From NCBI GenBank assembly GCA_048499455.1, contig JASNZV010000029.1, forward strand, positions 6,971 through 70,970: 64,000 nucleotides of DNA, written 5' to 3'. Shown here piece by piece: positions 27,766 to 37,317 of the stretch. The translations under genes were made by a program, and so were the position numbers. The first letter of the stretch is position 1, and each line of letters begins with the position of its first letter. Source of the stretch: CFX5 sp023384495. Lineage in GTDB: Bacteria > Chloroflexota > Anaerolineae > Caldilineales > Caldilineaceae. Below the pieces are notes generated by a model, which ran no database searches, had not been told where the DNA came from, and worked only from the letters and a program-made list of their open reading frames with translations.

Positions 27766-28980
27766 ATGTCAGACACATGCTATGACGTCGCCATCATCGG
27801 TGGGGGCATTGTTGGCCTCGCCACCGCACTCAAACTGACCGAACGCCGCCCGCTCAAACTGATCGTCCTCGAGGCCGAAGATCAACTTGCCGCCCATCAA
27901 ACCGGCCACAACAGTGGCGTGATCCATTCCGGTCTCTATTACAAACCAGGCTCGCTCAAGGCGCGCAACTGTGTCGCCGGCCGCGAGGCCATGTACGAAT
28001 TTTGCCAGGAGCATGGCATCGCCCACGACCGTTGCGGCAAGGTGGTGGTCGCCACCCACCCCAGCGAAATCCCCCGCCTCGACAACCTCGAAGCGCGCGG
28101 GCGCGCCAACGGGCTGGATGGCATTCGTCGCCTGCGCCCCGAAGAGATCAAAGAGATCGAACCACATGTGGCCGGCATCGACGGTCTATGGGTGCCCCAA
28201 ACAGGCATCGTTGACTACAAACAGGTGGCGGAAAAATACGCCGAGTTGATCCGCAGGGCCGGCGGCGTGATCCAGACCAATACCCGCTTTATTGGCCACG
28301 CCAGCAACCGCCGCGAGCAGATCTTGCAGACGACACAGGGCGAGATCCGCACGCGCAACCTGATCAACTGCGGCGGTCTGCAATGCGACCGCGTGGCCCG
28401 ACTCTGTGGGGTGGCGCCTGGCATCCAGATCGTACCCTTCCGCGGCGAGTATTACGAGCTCATTCCCGAACGCCATTCGCTCATCAAGAACCTGGTCTAT
28501 CCAGTGCCCGACCCTCGCTTCCCCTTTCTGGGCGTCCACTTCACGCGCATGATCCACGGTGGGGTCGAGGCGGGGCCCAATGCGGTCCTGGCCTTCAAGC
28601 GCGAGGGCTACACGAAGACAATCATCTCCCCGCGCGACCTGTGGGAGGTGTTCACCTATGACGGATTTTGGGCGTTGGCGCGCAAACACTGGCAAATCAG
28701 CCTGGGTGAGTTCAATCGCTCGTTTCGCAAACACGCCTTTATTCGCGCCTTGCAACGCCTGCTCCCCGAGCTTCGCTACGAAGATGCCCACCCCGCAGGC
28801 GCAGGCGTGCGCGCCCAAGCCCTCGCCCCCGACGGCGCGCTGCTCGATGATTTCCACATTGTCGAAGCGTGGCGCATGATCCACGTGCTCAATGCGCCTT
28901 CCCCCGCGGCCACCGCCTCGCTCAGCATCGGCGAGACGATTGCCGGCATGGCCGAGCGTCAGTTCGAGTTTGGCAGTTGA
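27766..28980 (+). CDS. lhgO: L-2-hydroxyglutarate oxidase
   Basis: A 404-aa FAD enzyme that oxidises L-2-hydroxyglutarate to 2-oxoglutarate at the membrane. FAD-binding CYDVAIIGGGIVGLATALKL starts the protein; HQTGHNSGVIHSGLYYKPGSLKA is the LhgO hallmark. PAGAGVRAQALAPDGALLDDF and LNAPSPAATASLSIG near the C terminus also fit. It is a metabolite-repair enzyme that clears a side product of central metabolism. A TACAAT box at 27640-27645 may serve as a promoter. The gene is followed after 169 nt of repeats by a ThDP enzyme gene. Confidence 0.93.
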   Translation: MSDTCYDVAIIGGGIVGLATALKLTERRPLKLIVLEAEDQLAAHQTGHNSGVIHSGLYYKPGSLKARNCVAGREAMYEFCQEHGIAHDRCGKVVVATHPSEIPRLDNLEARGRANGLDGIRRLRPEEIKEIEPHVAGIDGLWVPQTGIVDYKQVAEKYAELIRRAGGVIQTNTRFIGHASNRREQILQTTQGEIRTRNLINCGGLQCDRVARLCGVAPGIQIVPFRGEYYELIPERHSLIKNLVYPVPDPRFPFLGVHFTRMIHGGVEAGPNAVLAFKREGYTKTIISPRDLWEVFTYDGFWALARKHWQISLGEFNRSFRKHAFIRALQRLLPELRYEDAHPAGAGVRAQALAPDGALLDDFHIVEAWRMIHVLNAPSPAATASLSIGETIAGMAERQFEFGS

Positions 28981-28982
28981 AA

Positions 28983-29140
28983 CGCATGAAACAGGGCAAC
29001 ACAGAGATCGCAGCGTAGGCACAGAGATACACAGAATTCGGCGCTGTGTATCTATCATACCAGGACTCAGAGACTTTGCAGGGTTGCTCAGTGCTCTCTG
29101 TGATCGCTCGGTGTTCTCTGTGTTCCTGCTTTTTAATGGA
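28983..29140. repeat. Repeat cluster of the CACAGAG type, inverted
   Basis: Sequence between lhgO and the ThDP gene: a left half with CAACACAGAGATCGCAGCG, a 38-nt unit with TTCGGCGCTGTGTATC...ATACCAGG (29037-29075), and a right half ending GTGTTCTCTGTGTTCCTGCT. Halves are inverted copies. Same unit at 39058-39096 and 39107-39145, and the outer motif at 39270 and 60938. Confidence 0.7.
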
Positions 29141-29149
29141 GAAGCCAAG

Positions 29150-30781
29150 ATGACCACCGTTGCTGAAGTGCTGGTAAGTGACATAAAGGCTGCTGGAGTC
29201 GACGTAGTCTTTGGCCTGCCCGGCGGCGAAAATGTCCATGTGATGGATGCGCTTCGCCACGCCGGCATCCGCTTTGTGCTCGTGCGCAACGAGAGTTCGG
29301 CGCTCTTCATGGCCGACGCCACCGCCCGCTTGACCGGCAGACCCGGTGTGGCGCTCGCCACACTGGGCCCGGGCGCGACGAATGCGCTGGCCGGCGTCGC
29401 CCATGCCCACCTGGATCGGGCGCCCGTGCTCATCATCACCGCCGAGACGCCTGAGTCCGTGCTCACCTACCACACCCATCAGGTGCTCGACCTCGGCGCG
29501 CTCTTTGGCCCCATTACCAAAGCCAGCGTTCAGGTGCGGGCGGCCAATGTGGCGACGATCGTTCCCCATGCCCTGAGGCTAACCCAAGAGGGACGCCCCG
29601 GCCCCGTCCACCTGCGCCTGAGCAATGAAGAGGCCAACCTGCCGGCCCATTCACCCGCGCAAGCCCCCAATCCCCCAACCGGCGCCCAAGAGGGGGACTC
29701 GCCCGCCGACCTGGCCGCCGCCCGCGCCCTGATCGCCCGCGCCCGCCGCCCGGTCATCGTGGCCGGGGTGGGGCTGGAGCCGGAACAACCCTACGCCGCG
29801 CTGCGTGAGCTGGCCGAGGCCGCAGCCGCGCCCGTGATCGTCACCCCCAAGGCCAAGGGCGCACTGCCCGACAACCACCCGCTGGCAGCCGGCGTCATCG
29901 GCCTGACCCGCACCGACCCGGCCTACGCTATCCTGGACGAAGCCGACACAATCGTTGCCGTGGGTTTTGATGTAGTGGAGCTGGTCAAGCCGTGGCAAGA
30001 GACCAAGCCGCTGCTCTGGATTGCGCCGTGGGCCAACGACGACCCGCCGCTGGCGGCAGCGGTCGAGTTTGTGGGGGCAATCGGGCCGGTGCTGCTCCAA
30101 TTGGCCGATGGCGAGTATCATGGGGAACCCACGTGGGGTGAGGCGCGGGTGGCCGCCCATCGGGCCTGGTTGGCGAACCGGTCGCTCCCCGCCCCCGCGC
30201 CGGGGCGGATGCAGCCACAAAGTGTGTTGCGCGCGCTGCGCCGCAAAGCCCCACACGATCTGCTCGTCGCCACCGATGTCGGTTCGCACAAGATCCTCGC
30301 CGCGCTCGAATGGCCGGCGCTGGCGCCCAACCGCTATCTGCTCTCGAATGGGCTTTCGTGCATGGGCTACGCCATCCCCGCGGCGATTGCGGCCAGCCTG
30401 GCGCTCGACGGCGCGGCCACCGTGGCGCTGACGGGTGACGCTGGCTTTGGCATGGCCGTGGGCGAGTTGGGGTTGCTCAACGAATTGGAAACGCCGGTGG
30501 TGGTCATTGTCTGCAATGACAGCGCGCTCGACCTGATCCGCTCGGCGCAGACGCGGGCGGGCAAGGCCACGTATGGCACCGAATTTGCCAATCCCGATTT
30601 TTTGCAGATCGCGGCCGCGTATGGGCTTGACGCCGTGCGCGTCGCGAGCGAGGCCGAATGCGCCGCCGCGCTCGCCCAGGCGCTGGCCACGGGACGGCCC
30701 TGCCTCATCGAAGCGCTCATCGACCCGGTCAGCTACCCCACGACGCCGCGCGAGCGTGGGCGGTCACGGGCGGCTGGCTGA
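29150..30781 (+). CDS. Thiamine diphosphate-dependent enzyme (acetolactate synthase/benzoylformate decarboxylase family)
   Basis: A 543-aa three-domain enzyme. The N-terminal pyrimidine domain has FGLPGGENVHVMDAL and LVRNESSALFMADATARLTG, where Glu activates the cofactor. The central domain is NAD/FAD-like. The C-terminal domain has GDAGFGMAVGELGLLNELETPVVVIVCND, the GDG...N motif that binds ThDP through Mg2+; here GDG is GDA. ATG 29150 opens the conserved TVAEVLVSDIKAAGVDVVFGLPG start; a frame open from 28892 runs through the repeat cluster and is not used. Substrate unknown; its neighbour LhgO hints at 2-oxoacid metabolism. Confidence 0.88.
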   Translation: MTTVAEVLVSDIKAAGVDVVFGLPGGENVHVMDALRHAGIRFVLVRNESSALFMADATARLTGRPGVALATLGPGATNALAGVAHAHLDRAPVLIITAETPESVLTYHTHQVLDLGALFGPITKASVQVRAANVATIVPHALRLTQEGRPGPVHLRLSNEEANLPAHSPAQAPNPPTGAQEGDSPADLAAARALIARARRPVIVAGVGLEPEQPYAALRELAEAAAAPVIVTPKAKGALPDNHPLAAGVIGLTRTDPAYAILDEADTIVAVGFDVVELVKPWQETKPLLWIAPWANDDPPLAAAVEFVGAIGPVLLQLADGEYHGEPTWGEARVAAHRAWLANRSLPAPAPGRMQPQSVLRALRRKAPHDLLVATDVGSHKILAALEWPALAPNRYLLSNGLSCMGYAIPAAIAASLALDGAATVALTGDAGFGMAVGELGLLNELETPVVVIVCNDSALDLIRSAQTRAGKATYGTEFANPDFLQIAAAYGLDAVRVASEAECAAALAQALATGRPCLIEALIDPVSYPTTPRERGRSRAAG

Positions 30782-30822
30782 ACGCGGACGCACTGGTCCC
30801 CCCTTGGCTCGATCCGATTTTG

Positions 30823-32796
30823 ATGATGCGACGTACGCACTGCTGGCTCCTTTGCCTCGTCTGTCTACTGCTGTTCACCCCTTTACACGGGCGGGCGGAC
30901 GGCATACAACCAGCGTCACTCTATTTGCCGCTGGTCTTTCAGCCGCTCACTCAGCCGCGTGAGCCGCGCCCGGCGTGGAGCGCGTCGCTGGCCCTTGCGC
31001 CCGGCGGCGACCGGCTCTGGGTGGTCAACCCCGATGCGGGCACAGTATCGGTGCTCGACACCACGGCGCTGGTCAAGGTCGATGAGATCGCCACCGGGCG
31101 CGAGCCGTGGGCGGTGGTCGTCTCACCCAGCGGCGATTCGGTCTACGTGCTCAACCGCGGCGACGGAACGGTGACCCTCATTGACACCGAGACGCGCCGC
31201 GCCCGCGCCACCGCGCCTGTGGGGCCAGAGCCGGGCGGGATGGTCCTCAGCCCTAATGGGGATCGCGCCTTTGTCACGGTGACGGCGGCCAACAGTGTGG
31301 CTGTGGTCGACACGGCGCGCTTGACCGTAACCGCGCAGGTTGCGGTGGCGCCGCTCCCCTACGCCCTGGCAATGGGAGAGCACGAGGGACGAGAGCAGAT
31401 CTATGTCACCCACCTGCTAGCCCAGCCCCGGCCCGGCGGCGCCGAAGCCACCAATGACGGGCGCATCGGTCTGCTTACGGTGATCGACCCCACAACGCGC
31501 GCCGTGGCCAGCGAAATTGCGTTGCAACCCGATGCACGAGGCTTTCCCAATTTACTGACCGGGGTCGCAGCCCTGGGCAGCCGGGCGTGGATCCCCCATG
31601 TGCGTTCGGCGCCCGCGCTGCCCCTGGGCCTCACCACCACCGTCTTTGCCGCCGTGGCGGTAGTGGACACAACCACCCACACCGAAGATCGGTCTGGCTA
31701 TCTGCCGCTCAACGACGAGACAATTTTTGGCTCGCCGGTCAACAACCCGGTCGCCGCCATCCCCGCTTGGGATGGGGAGACGCTCTATGTGGTGCTGGCC
31801 GGCAGCGACCTGGTGGAGGTCATCGATATCCGCGCCCCGCAACAGCCCCGTTTGGCAAAATTCTTGCCCGTGGGCAAAAACCCTCGCGGGCTGGCCCTCT
31901 CAACCGATGGCCGCCGGGGATACGTGATGAACTACCTCTCCCGCTCGGTGACTGTCCTCGACCTGGTCAATTTGGCCGTAGAGGGCGAAATTGTCACCAC
32001 AGGGGAAACGCTAGATGCCGACGTCCTGCGCGGCAAGATCCTCTTCCACAACGCCTTCGACCCGCGACTCTCGCGCGGGTCATGGATCTCGTGCGCCAGT
32101 TGCCACCCTGATGGCGGAACCGACGGGGTGACCTGGCGCTTCCCCGATGGCCCGCGCCAGACGCCCCCGCTTTGGAACGCGGTCAACACGCTGCCCTGGC
32201 ACTGGTCCGCCGCGCTGGACGAACCGCACGATGTGGAGGATACGATCCACACCATCCAACACGGGCTGGGCCTGGCGCCCGGCGCCGACCCGCCGCTCTT
32301 AGGCGCGCCCAACGCCGGGCGCTCCGCTGATTTGGATGCGTTGGCCGCGTTCATGGCGCGCGGGGTGAGGTCGCCAGTTGCGCCGCCGCCCGGGCCCGAT
32401 ATGGCGGAAGGGCGGCGTCTCTTTGCGGAGGCGGGCTGCGCGACGTGTCACGGTGGCCCAAACTGGACGATCAGCGCGCTGCCTGGCCCGCCCGGTTCGC
32501 TCGACCCCGACGGCAACGGCATGGTGGATGCGGTCTTGCGCGAGGTGGGCACGCTCAATCCACTCGACGTGCGCGGGGAGACGGGCTTTGACGTACCGTC
32601 ACTGCTGGGCGTCGGCCTGACCGCGCCCTATTTGCACGACGGTTCGATGCCGACGCTGGAAGCGCTGCTTGCGTCCGGTCACCCCGACCCACACGGCGCC
32701 GGGAACGGGCTTTCAGATGAGCAGGTTATTGTGGTATCCTCATTCCTGCGCTCCATTGACGCATCCACCCCACCCGTTGAGGCGCAACAACGATAA
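30823..32796 (+). CDS. Secreted YVTN beta-propeller/di-heme cytochrome c protein
   Basis: A 657-aa exported protein. Signal peptide (WLLCLVCLLLFTPLHGRA), then YLPLVF, a short hydrophobic tag, and a YVTN-type propeller (about 55-400) with blades such as GDRLWVVNPDAGTVSVLDT and DSVYVLNRGDGTVTLIDT. After it come two c-type heme sites, CASCH (Cys424) and CATCH (Cys539), with TPPLWNAVNTLPWHWSA and ALDEPHDVEDTIHTIQHGLG between them, as in MauG/CcpA-like peroxidases. ATG 30823 is chosen because an upstream frame overlaps the ThDP gene and lacks a signal. Likely handles electrons outside the membrane; reaction not known. Confidence 0.83.
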   Translation: MMRRTHCWLLCLVCLLLFTPLHGRADGIQPASLYLPLVFQPLTQPREPRPAWSASLALAPGGDRLWVVNPDAGTVSVLDTTALVKVDEIATGREPWAVVVSPSGDSVYVLNRGDGTVTLIDTETRRARATAPVGPEPGGMVLSPNGDRAFVTVTAANSVAVVDTARLTVTAQVAVAPLPYALAMGEHEGREQIYVTHLLAQPRPGGAEATNDGRIGLLTVIDPTTRAVASEIALQPDARGFPNLLTGVAALGSRAWIPHVRSAPALPLGLTTTVFAAVAVVDTTTHTEDRSGYLPLNDETIFGSPVNNPVAAIPAWDGETLYVVLAGSDLVEVIDIRAPQQPRLAKFLPVGKNPRGLALSTDGRRGYVMNYLSRSVTVLDLVNLAVEGEIVTTGETLDADVLRGKILFHNAFDPRLSRGSWISCASCHPDGGTDGVTWRFPDGPRQTPPLWNAVNTLPWHWSAALDEPHDVEDTIHTIQHGLGLAPGADPPLLGAPNAGRSADLDALAAFMARGVRSPVAPPPGPDMAEGRRLFAEAGCATCHGGPNWTISALPGPPGSLDPDGNGMVDAVLREVGTLNPLDVRGETGFDVPSLLGVGLTAPYLHDGSMPTLEALLASGHPDPHGAGNGLSDEQVIVVSSFLRSIDASTPPVEAQQR

Positions 32797-32994
32797 TGGC
32801 ATCAGAGAATGGCTCATCCATACGACACGCCACGCCCCCCCATCAAACGCTTAGGGTCCATATACATATAAGAGTAAGCTCCCAAAGAACGTAGGTGCGG
32901 TTTATGGTCGCCGTTCAGTCGGGAAGTAGGATTTTTGAGAACCCAAAGCTGCCCATGTTCGGCTGGTGAGCAAAGCTGACGAAGGAGTGAACCC

Positions 32995-35900
32995 ATGAAA
33001 TCCTTGTTATATCGGTGGTTGACCATCCTCGTGGTCGCTGCACTTTTGCCCGCCTCGGCGTTGCCACGCCCTCCTGCGGCGCACGCCCAGGCCGCACAAG
33101 CCGATGATCCGGTCTTTTTGCCGCTGATTGGCGTCCCGCCGGGTCCGCCTCAGTTCACCATCAGCAGCCCGGCCAATGGCCTCTCCATCAGCGGCACATC
33201 GATCTTTGCCGTGCAGCCGATTGACCCGCGCACGGTGCGCAGCGTCGCCTTTCGCGCCGGCAACGTGGAGTTGGGCGTCGATGATACGCCGGCGGACGGC
33301 TTCAAAGTCTACATTGACGCCAGCCAACTGCCCGCCGGCCCACTGACCTTGTCCGCCCGGGCTACCGGCCCCACCGGTGAGACGGCCACGCGCACGGTCA
33401 ACGTGACAGTGGCGCCGCAGCCGCCGGCCAGCGCCGGGGTGGGCGCCAGCGGCGCCACGCTGGGCACGGCATCCGGCAACACCATCATCGTGCCGCCCGG
33501 CGCCGTGACGCAGACGACCACGATTGCTGTGGCCGACAAGTCGCAGGAGCAGGTGACCGCCGACGCCGGCATCGACTGGGATGGGCTGGGCGTCACCTTT
33601 TTGGGGGCGATTGACGTGCAGACGACTGGGCCTATCGTCCGGCCGCTGGGGGTCAGCTCGGTCGGGTTTGGCAACCGCATCCAGCCGGGGCAAGCGGTCG
33701 TCACCTATCGCATCCTGCCCGACGCCGACGGCGATGGGGTGGGCGAGTTGGTGGTGGTCAACGGCGCTGAAGTGGCGCCCAATGGCGTGATCGTTTCGTC
33801 GGCGGTGAGTGGCATTGTAATCAATCAACTGCGGGTGACGACGCCCACCGGCGCTGTCAGCGCGGCTGGGGCCGGCCCACTCCAAGGCCCACCGGGCGCC
33901 ATGCTGACCATCGAGGGCGCCGGCTTCAACCCGCTCTCCAGCGTTGGCAACCTGGCCATCTTCCGCTCTGAAGTCAACGGCGCCGCGCTGACTGTCCCTG
34001 GCATTGTAGAGGAGACCGGCGGCGGCCAGAGCTTCCATGTCTTGCTGCCCGCCTTGCCCGCCGGCGCCGCCACCTTGACGCTCAAAAACCAGAGCACGGG
34101 TGAAACGGCGGGACCCTTTGATGTCTCGATTACCGCGGCGCCGGCTCTGTCGCAACCGGCCACTGCCATCGTCGAGAATTTCTTTGCGCAAAGCCTGGCG
34201 GCAGTCCAAGCCCTGTCGGACCTAACGCCGGCGCAGACAGAGCAGCGCACGCGCCTTGTCGCCCGCCTGAACGACATGCAGACGCACTTTGCAACGCTGG
34301 CCGCCGACCCCTCTCCCGCATCCCAGCAAATGGTGACCGAGTTCGCCACGCTGATCGAGGGTTCGGGCGTTATGGCCGAATTGGCGGCGGGCGCGGTGAA
34401 CATGAGCGCGCTGCAATGTCTCACGTCAAGCCAGAAAAACCTGCTCAATCTCATCACAGCGCTGGCGGTCATTTCAGGCTCGCTGGGCTGTGCGTTGGGG
34501 CTTACGGGGGCGGGGGCGGCCTACTGTGCGGCAGCGTTTGCGGCCGCGGGCGCGATTGATGCTTTCCTCGTGGCCGAAGCGCCCGAGTGCCCCCGCGACC
34601 CGCCGCCGGCCTGTGCGCCAGCGCCAGCGGCGTCTGGCCCCGGCACAACCGGCATGGGCGCTGCTCCGCCACCCGGTGGCAATGGCTGCGGCAACGCGGC
34701 AGGGGGTGGCGGCGGTTTTGTGCAGAGCGCCGGCCTCACCCAATTCGAGAATGGGCGCTATGTCGTGCGCGTCTTTCCCCAGGCGGGTAGCGGCGCATCG
34801 CTTACCCCCTTCACCGGCGCCACCGACCCGGGCGGCTATTTCTTCATCCCGCTGATTCCGGCCGACGAGCCATTCCGCGCCGTGGCCACCGACCGGCTCA
34901 CCGGGGCCTCGGTCACCTACGAGGGAGTTGGGCCTGCCCTCAACCAGAGCGTCTACATGAGCTTTGACTTTACCGATGCACAGGGCAACCTCTATGCCAT
35001 CCAGATCGGCGACACGATCACCGATGGCGTTCCCGGCCCAGGCGCAGGCAATATCGAAGCGCCCGGTGGGGTGGACATTTACACCTTTAGCGCCGCCGCT
35101 GGGCAACAAGTCTTCTTTGATGTGTTTGGGGTGGACCCGGCGCTGGCCCTGGTGCGCTGGAAGCTGATGGCGCCTGGCGGCCAGGTGCTCTTCGACCGCA
35201 TCTTCAATTGCTGCGGCGGTGTCGACCCCGGCGTCTATACGTTGCCCGAGACTGGTGTTTACACCATCCGGGTGGGAGAGAGCAACGATCCCGGCACGGG
35301 GGCCTATGGCTTTACGCTGTGGAACGTGCCGCCGCCGGATACGTTTGGCATCGCCGTCGGCGACACCATCTCTGATGGTGTTCCAGGGCCGGGCGCGGGC
35401 AACATCGAGTCGCCCGGGGTGAAGGATATCTACACCTTCAACGCGACTGCCGGGCAGCAGGTCTACTTTGACCTCTTTGGCGTTGACCCAGCGCTGGCCT
35501 CGGTCAACTGGAAGTTGGAGGCGCCCGACGGCGCAGTGCTCTTCGACCGCATCCTCAATTGCTGTGGCGGCGCCGATCCTGGCGTCTACACGCTGGAGGC
35601 CGGCGGCGTCTACACCATCACCGTGGGCGATGACCGCGACGCCAGCACCGGAACCTATGGCTTTACGCTGTGGAATGTGCCGCCGCCGGATACGTTTGGT
35701 ATCGCCGTCGGTGACACCATCTCTGATGGTGTTCCAGGGCCGGGCGCGGGCCACATCGAGTCGCCGGGGGTGAAGGATATCTACACCTTCAGCGCGACTG
35801 CCGGGCAGCAGGTCTACTTTGCGCTCTCCGGTGTGCCGCCAGCGCTTGTGCAAGTCAACTGGAAGTTGGAGGCGCCCGATGGCGAGGTGCTCTTCAACCG

Positions 35901-36033
35901 CATCCTCAACTGCTGCGGCGGCGCCGACCCTGGCGAGTACACGCTGGCGCAGGCCGGTGTCTATACCATCACCGTGGGCGACGACCGGGATGCGGGCACA
36001 GGAACCTATTCGTTCGAGCTGCGCGTACCATAA
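32995..36033 (+). CDS. Large secreted protein with three 117-aa C-terminal repeats
   Basis: A 1012-aa exported protein. Signal peptide 1-32 (LTILVVAALLPASALPRPPAAHA), then VFLPLIGVPPGPPQF, an LP-type tag. Next come Ig-like or IPT-like domains (TISSPANGLSISGTSIFAV, and GAMLTIEGAGFNPLSSVGNLAIF at about 300), a helical region and a hydrophobic glycine/alanine-rich stretch (about 490-530), a linker with Cys, and a carboxypeptidase-regulatory-like domain. The last 345 residues are three copies of a 117-aa unit, each with VGDTISDGVPGPGAG, IYTF and NCCGG. The unit resembles the pre-peptidase C-terminal (PPC) family. A surface-binding function is inferred; nothing enzymatic is seen. Confidence 0.85.
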   Translation: MKSLLYRWLTILVVAALLPASALPRPPAAHAQAAQADDPVFLPLIGVPPGPPQFTISSPANGLSISGTSIFAVQPIDPRTVRSVAFRAGNVELGVDDTPADGFKVYIDASQLPAGPLTLSARATGPTGETATRTVNVTVAPQPPASAGVGASGATLGTASGNTIIVPPGAVTQTTTIAVADKSQEQVTADAGIDWDGLGVTFLGAIDVQTTGPIVRPLGVSSVGFGNRIQPGQAVVTYRILPDADGDGVGELVVVNGAEVAPNGVIVSSAVSGIVINQLRVTTPTGAVSAAGAGPLQGPPGAMLTIEGAGFNPLSSVGNLAIFRSEVNGAALTVPGIVEETGGGQSFHVLLPALPAGAATLTLKNQSTGETAGPFDVSITAAPALSQPATAIVENFFAQSLAAVQALSDLTPAQTEQRTRLVARLNDMQTHFATLAADPSPASQQMVTEFATLIEGSGVMAELAAGAVNMSALQCLTSSQKNLLNLITALAVISGSLGCALGLTGAGAAYCAAAFAAAGAIDAFLVAEAPECPRDPPPACAPAPAASGPGTTGMGAAPPPGGNGCGNAAGGGGGFVQSAGLTQFENGRYVVRVFPQAGSGASLTPFTGATDPGGYFFIPLIPADEPFRAVATDRLTGASVTYEGVGPALNQSVYMSFDFTDAQGNLYAIQIGDTITDGVPGPGAGNIEAPGGVDIYTFSAAAGQQVFFDVFGVDPALALVRWKLMAPGGQVLFDRIFNCCGGVDPGVYTLPETGVYTIRVGESNDPGTGAYGFTLWNVPPPDTFGIAVGDTISDGVPGPGAGNIESPGVKDIYTFNATAGQQVYFDLFGVDPALASVNWKLEAPDGAVLFDRILNCCGGADPGVYTLEAGGVYTITVGDDRDASTGTYGFTLWNVPPPDTFGIAVGDTISDGVPGPGAGHIESPGVKDIYTFSATAGQQVYFALSGVPPALVQVNWKLEAPDGEVLFNRILNCCGGADPGEYTLAQAGVYTITVGDDRDAGTGTYSFELRVP
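34993..36030 (+). repeat. Three tandem 351-nt repeats within the 1012-aa gene
   Basis: Units start at 34993, 35344 and 35695, spaced by exactly 351 nt; the last is shorter (336 nt) and ends in FELRVP. Units 2 and 3 are almost the same at DNA level, unit 1 more diverged, so the latest copying was between 2 and 3. Confidence 0.9.
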
Positions 36034-36067
36034 TCGCGCATCGTTGGGTCAGGCTTTCCACGCGCAG

Positions 36068-36098
36068 GCGCCCTGGGGGTTGAACTCCTCCAGGGCGC
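36068..36098. terminator. Bidirectional terminator-like hairpin between convergent genes
   Basis: GCGCCCTGG (36068-36076) pairs with CCAGGGCGC (36090-36098) and the inner bases also pair partly. It lies between the convergent ends at 36033 and 36129. There is no T tract. Confidence 0.5.
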
Positions 36099-36128
36099 AA
36101 GACGCTACCCCAAACATTGGGCGCTAAT

Positions 36129-37205
36129 CTACACGAGCGTGGTTGGCAACCCCAAATAATCGCCAAAACGCTGGGCGGCGATGGCGAACGCTTCCGCTTC
36201 GGCAGGCGTCAGACTGGTGAACGGCTCGGCGCTCACCAGCACGCGGCTCTTCATGAGCGTGCGCTTCCACACGCCGACAACCTGCCCGTTGCTGACGATG
36301 GTTGGGTAGAAGACGCCGTTGCCGCCGGGCGCGATGCGGCTGGCGAACTGGGGGTCGAGCACGCCGCGACGGTCCCTATAGCCAAGCAGATATTCGTCAA
36401 AACCGGGCAAAAGATAGATCATTCCGTCTGCATCAGGCGGTGCGGCAAGATCGGCTGCAAACCAGTATATTTGGTCATCGAAAGTTTCTTGGGCCAGCTC
36501 TGCCTTTACCCCTTCCAACCCCAATCGGGCATCCCCGGTCGTCAAGCCGGACCACCAGACAAAATCCTTCAGTGTGGCCGGGCCGTGGCTGATAAAGTAG
36601 CGGCCGGCCAATTCGGCCAGCGCTTCGTCGCGGGTGCGCGATTTCCCCGCCGGCAGTGAGCCGTCCAGCGCCCAAAAGGTGGGGGCATTGCGCACCGCCA
36701 CCCCCTGTGCGATCAGCCCATCCCACGAGGCGCGGATCAACATGTAGTAGCCACGCTGGCCCTGCGTGCTCACCCCGTTGGCGTCGAGCCACGCAAAGAG
36801 TTCGGTGCGGCTGTGGGGCTGACCATCGGACAGAGCGTCGGCGATCAGCCGGTTGCTGCGCGCCAGTGTCGGTTCGTCCAGCCCCAGTTGCTGAAAGCGC
36901 CGGGCAGCGCCGGCCAACACACGCGGCGCAAGCAATTCGAGCAGCCAGCGCAAGTCATCTGCGGCGACCATGTGGAGCGTGCCCCGCAAAGCCCAGGTAC
37001 GCACGATGATTCTGTCGAGCAGCGCCTGTTCGATCTGGGCTTCGGTGCTGCCGGGCAAGCGCAGGCCGAGGGCCCAGAGCGCGCCGCTGTAGTCTTGCCC
37101 CTGCGCGGCGCCGAGCCAGGCCAATAGCTCGTGCGGCTGCTGAAAGCGCGATCGGGCGATCTGTTGGTTGTGCAGCCGCAAGACCGCTATGTGGGAGGAT
37201 GTCAT
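36129..37205 (-). CDS. Winged helix DNA-binding domain-containing protein (HTH_42/YcaQ-related)
   Basis: A 358-aa protein with the HTH_42 (DUF1006) pattern: NQQIARSRFQQPHELLAWLGAAQGQDYSGALWALGLRLPGSTEAQIEQAL, RTWALRGTLHMVAADDLRWLLEL, and GKSRTRDEALAELAGRYFISHGPATLKDFVWWSGLT, YLLPGFDEYLLGYRDR, and FYPTIVSNGQVVGVWKR. The family includes YcaQ/AlkX-type interstrand crosslink glycosylases, but this C-terminal region is of the wider 'winged helix' group, so DNA-repair activity is a guess. ATG 37205 (MTSSHIAVLRL) is chosen; a start 22 codons upstream is possible. Confidence 0.85.
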   Translation of the reverse strand: MTSSHIAVLRLHNQQIARSRFQQPHELLAWLGAAQGQDYSGALWALGLRLPGSTEAQIEQALLDRIIVRTWALRGTLHMVAADDLRWLLELLAPRVLAGAARRFQQLGLDEPTLARSNRLIADALSDGQPHSRTELFAWLDANGVSTQGQRGYYMLIRASWDGLIAQGVAVRNAPTFWALDGSLPAGKSRTRDEALAELAGRYFISHGPATLKDFVWWSGLTTGDARLGLEGVKAELAQETFDDQIYWFAADLAAPPDADGMIYLLPGFDEYLLGYRDRRGVLDPQFASRIAPGGNGVFYPTIVSNGQVVGVWKRTLMKSRVLVSAEPFTSLTPAEAEAFAIAAQRFGDYLGLPTTLV

Positions 37206-37317
37206 CGCTATGTAGCCAAATGAAACTTTAACAAAGTGACTTTTCAAACTGACAGGTGGGATAGGCGCCAATCGTCAAACAACTGGGTTGTTGACAAAAG
37301 CACTGATGGCCGACGCC

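Noticed and set aside
34474..35853. 459-codon - strand frame with repeated sequence
   Set aside because: Its repeats simply mirror the 351-nt repeats of the + strand secreted protein.
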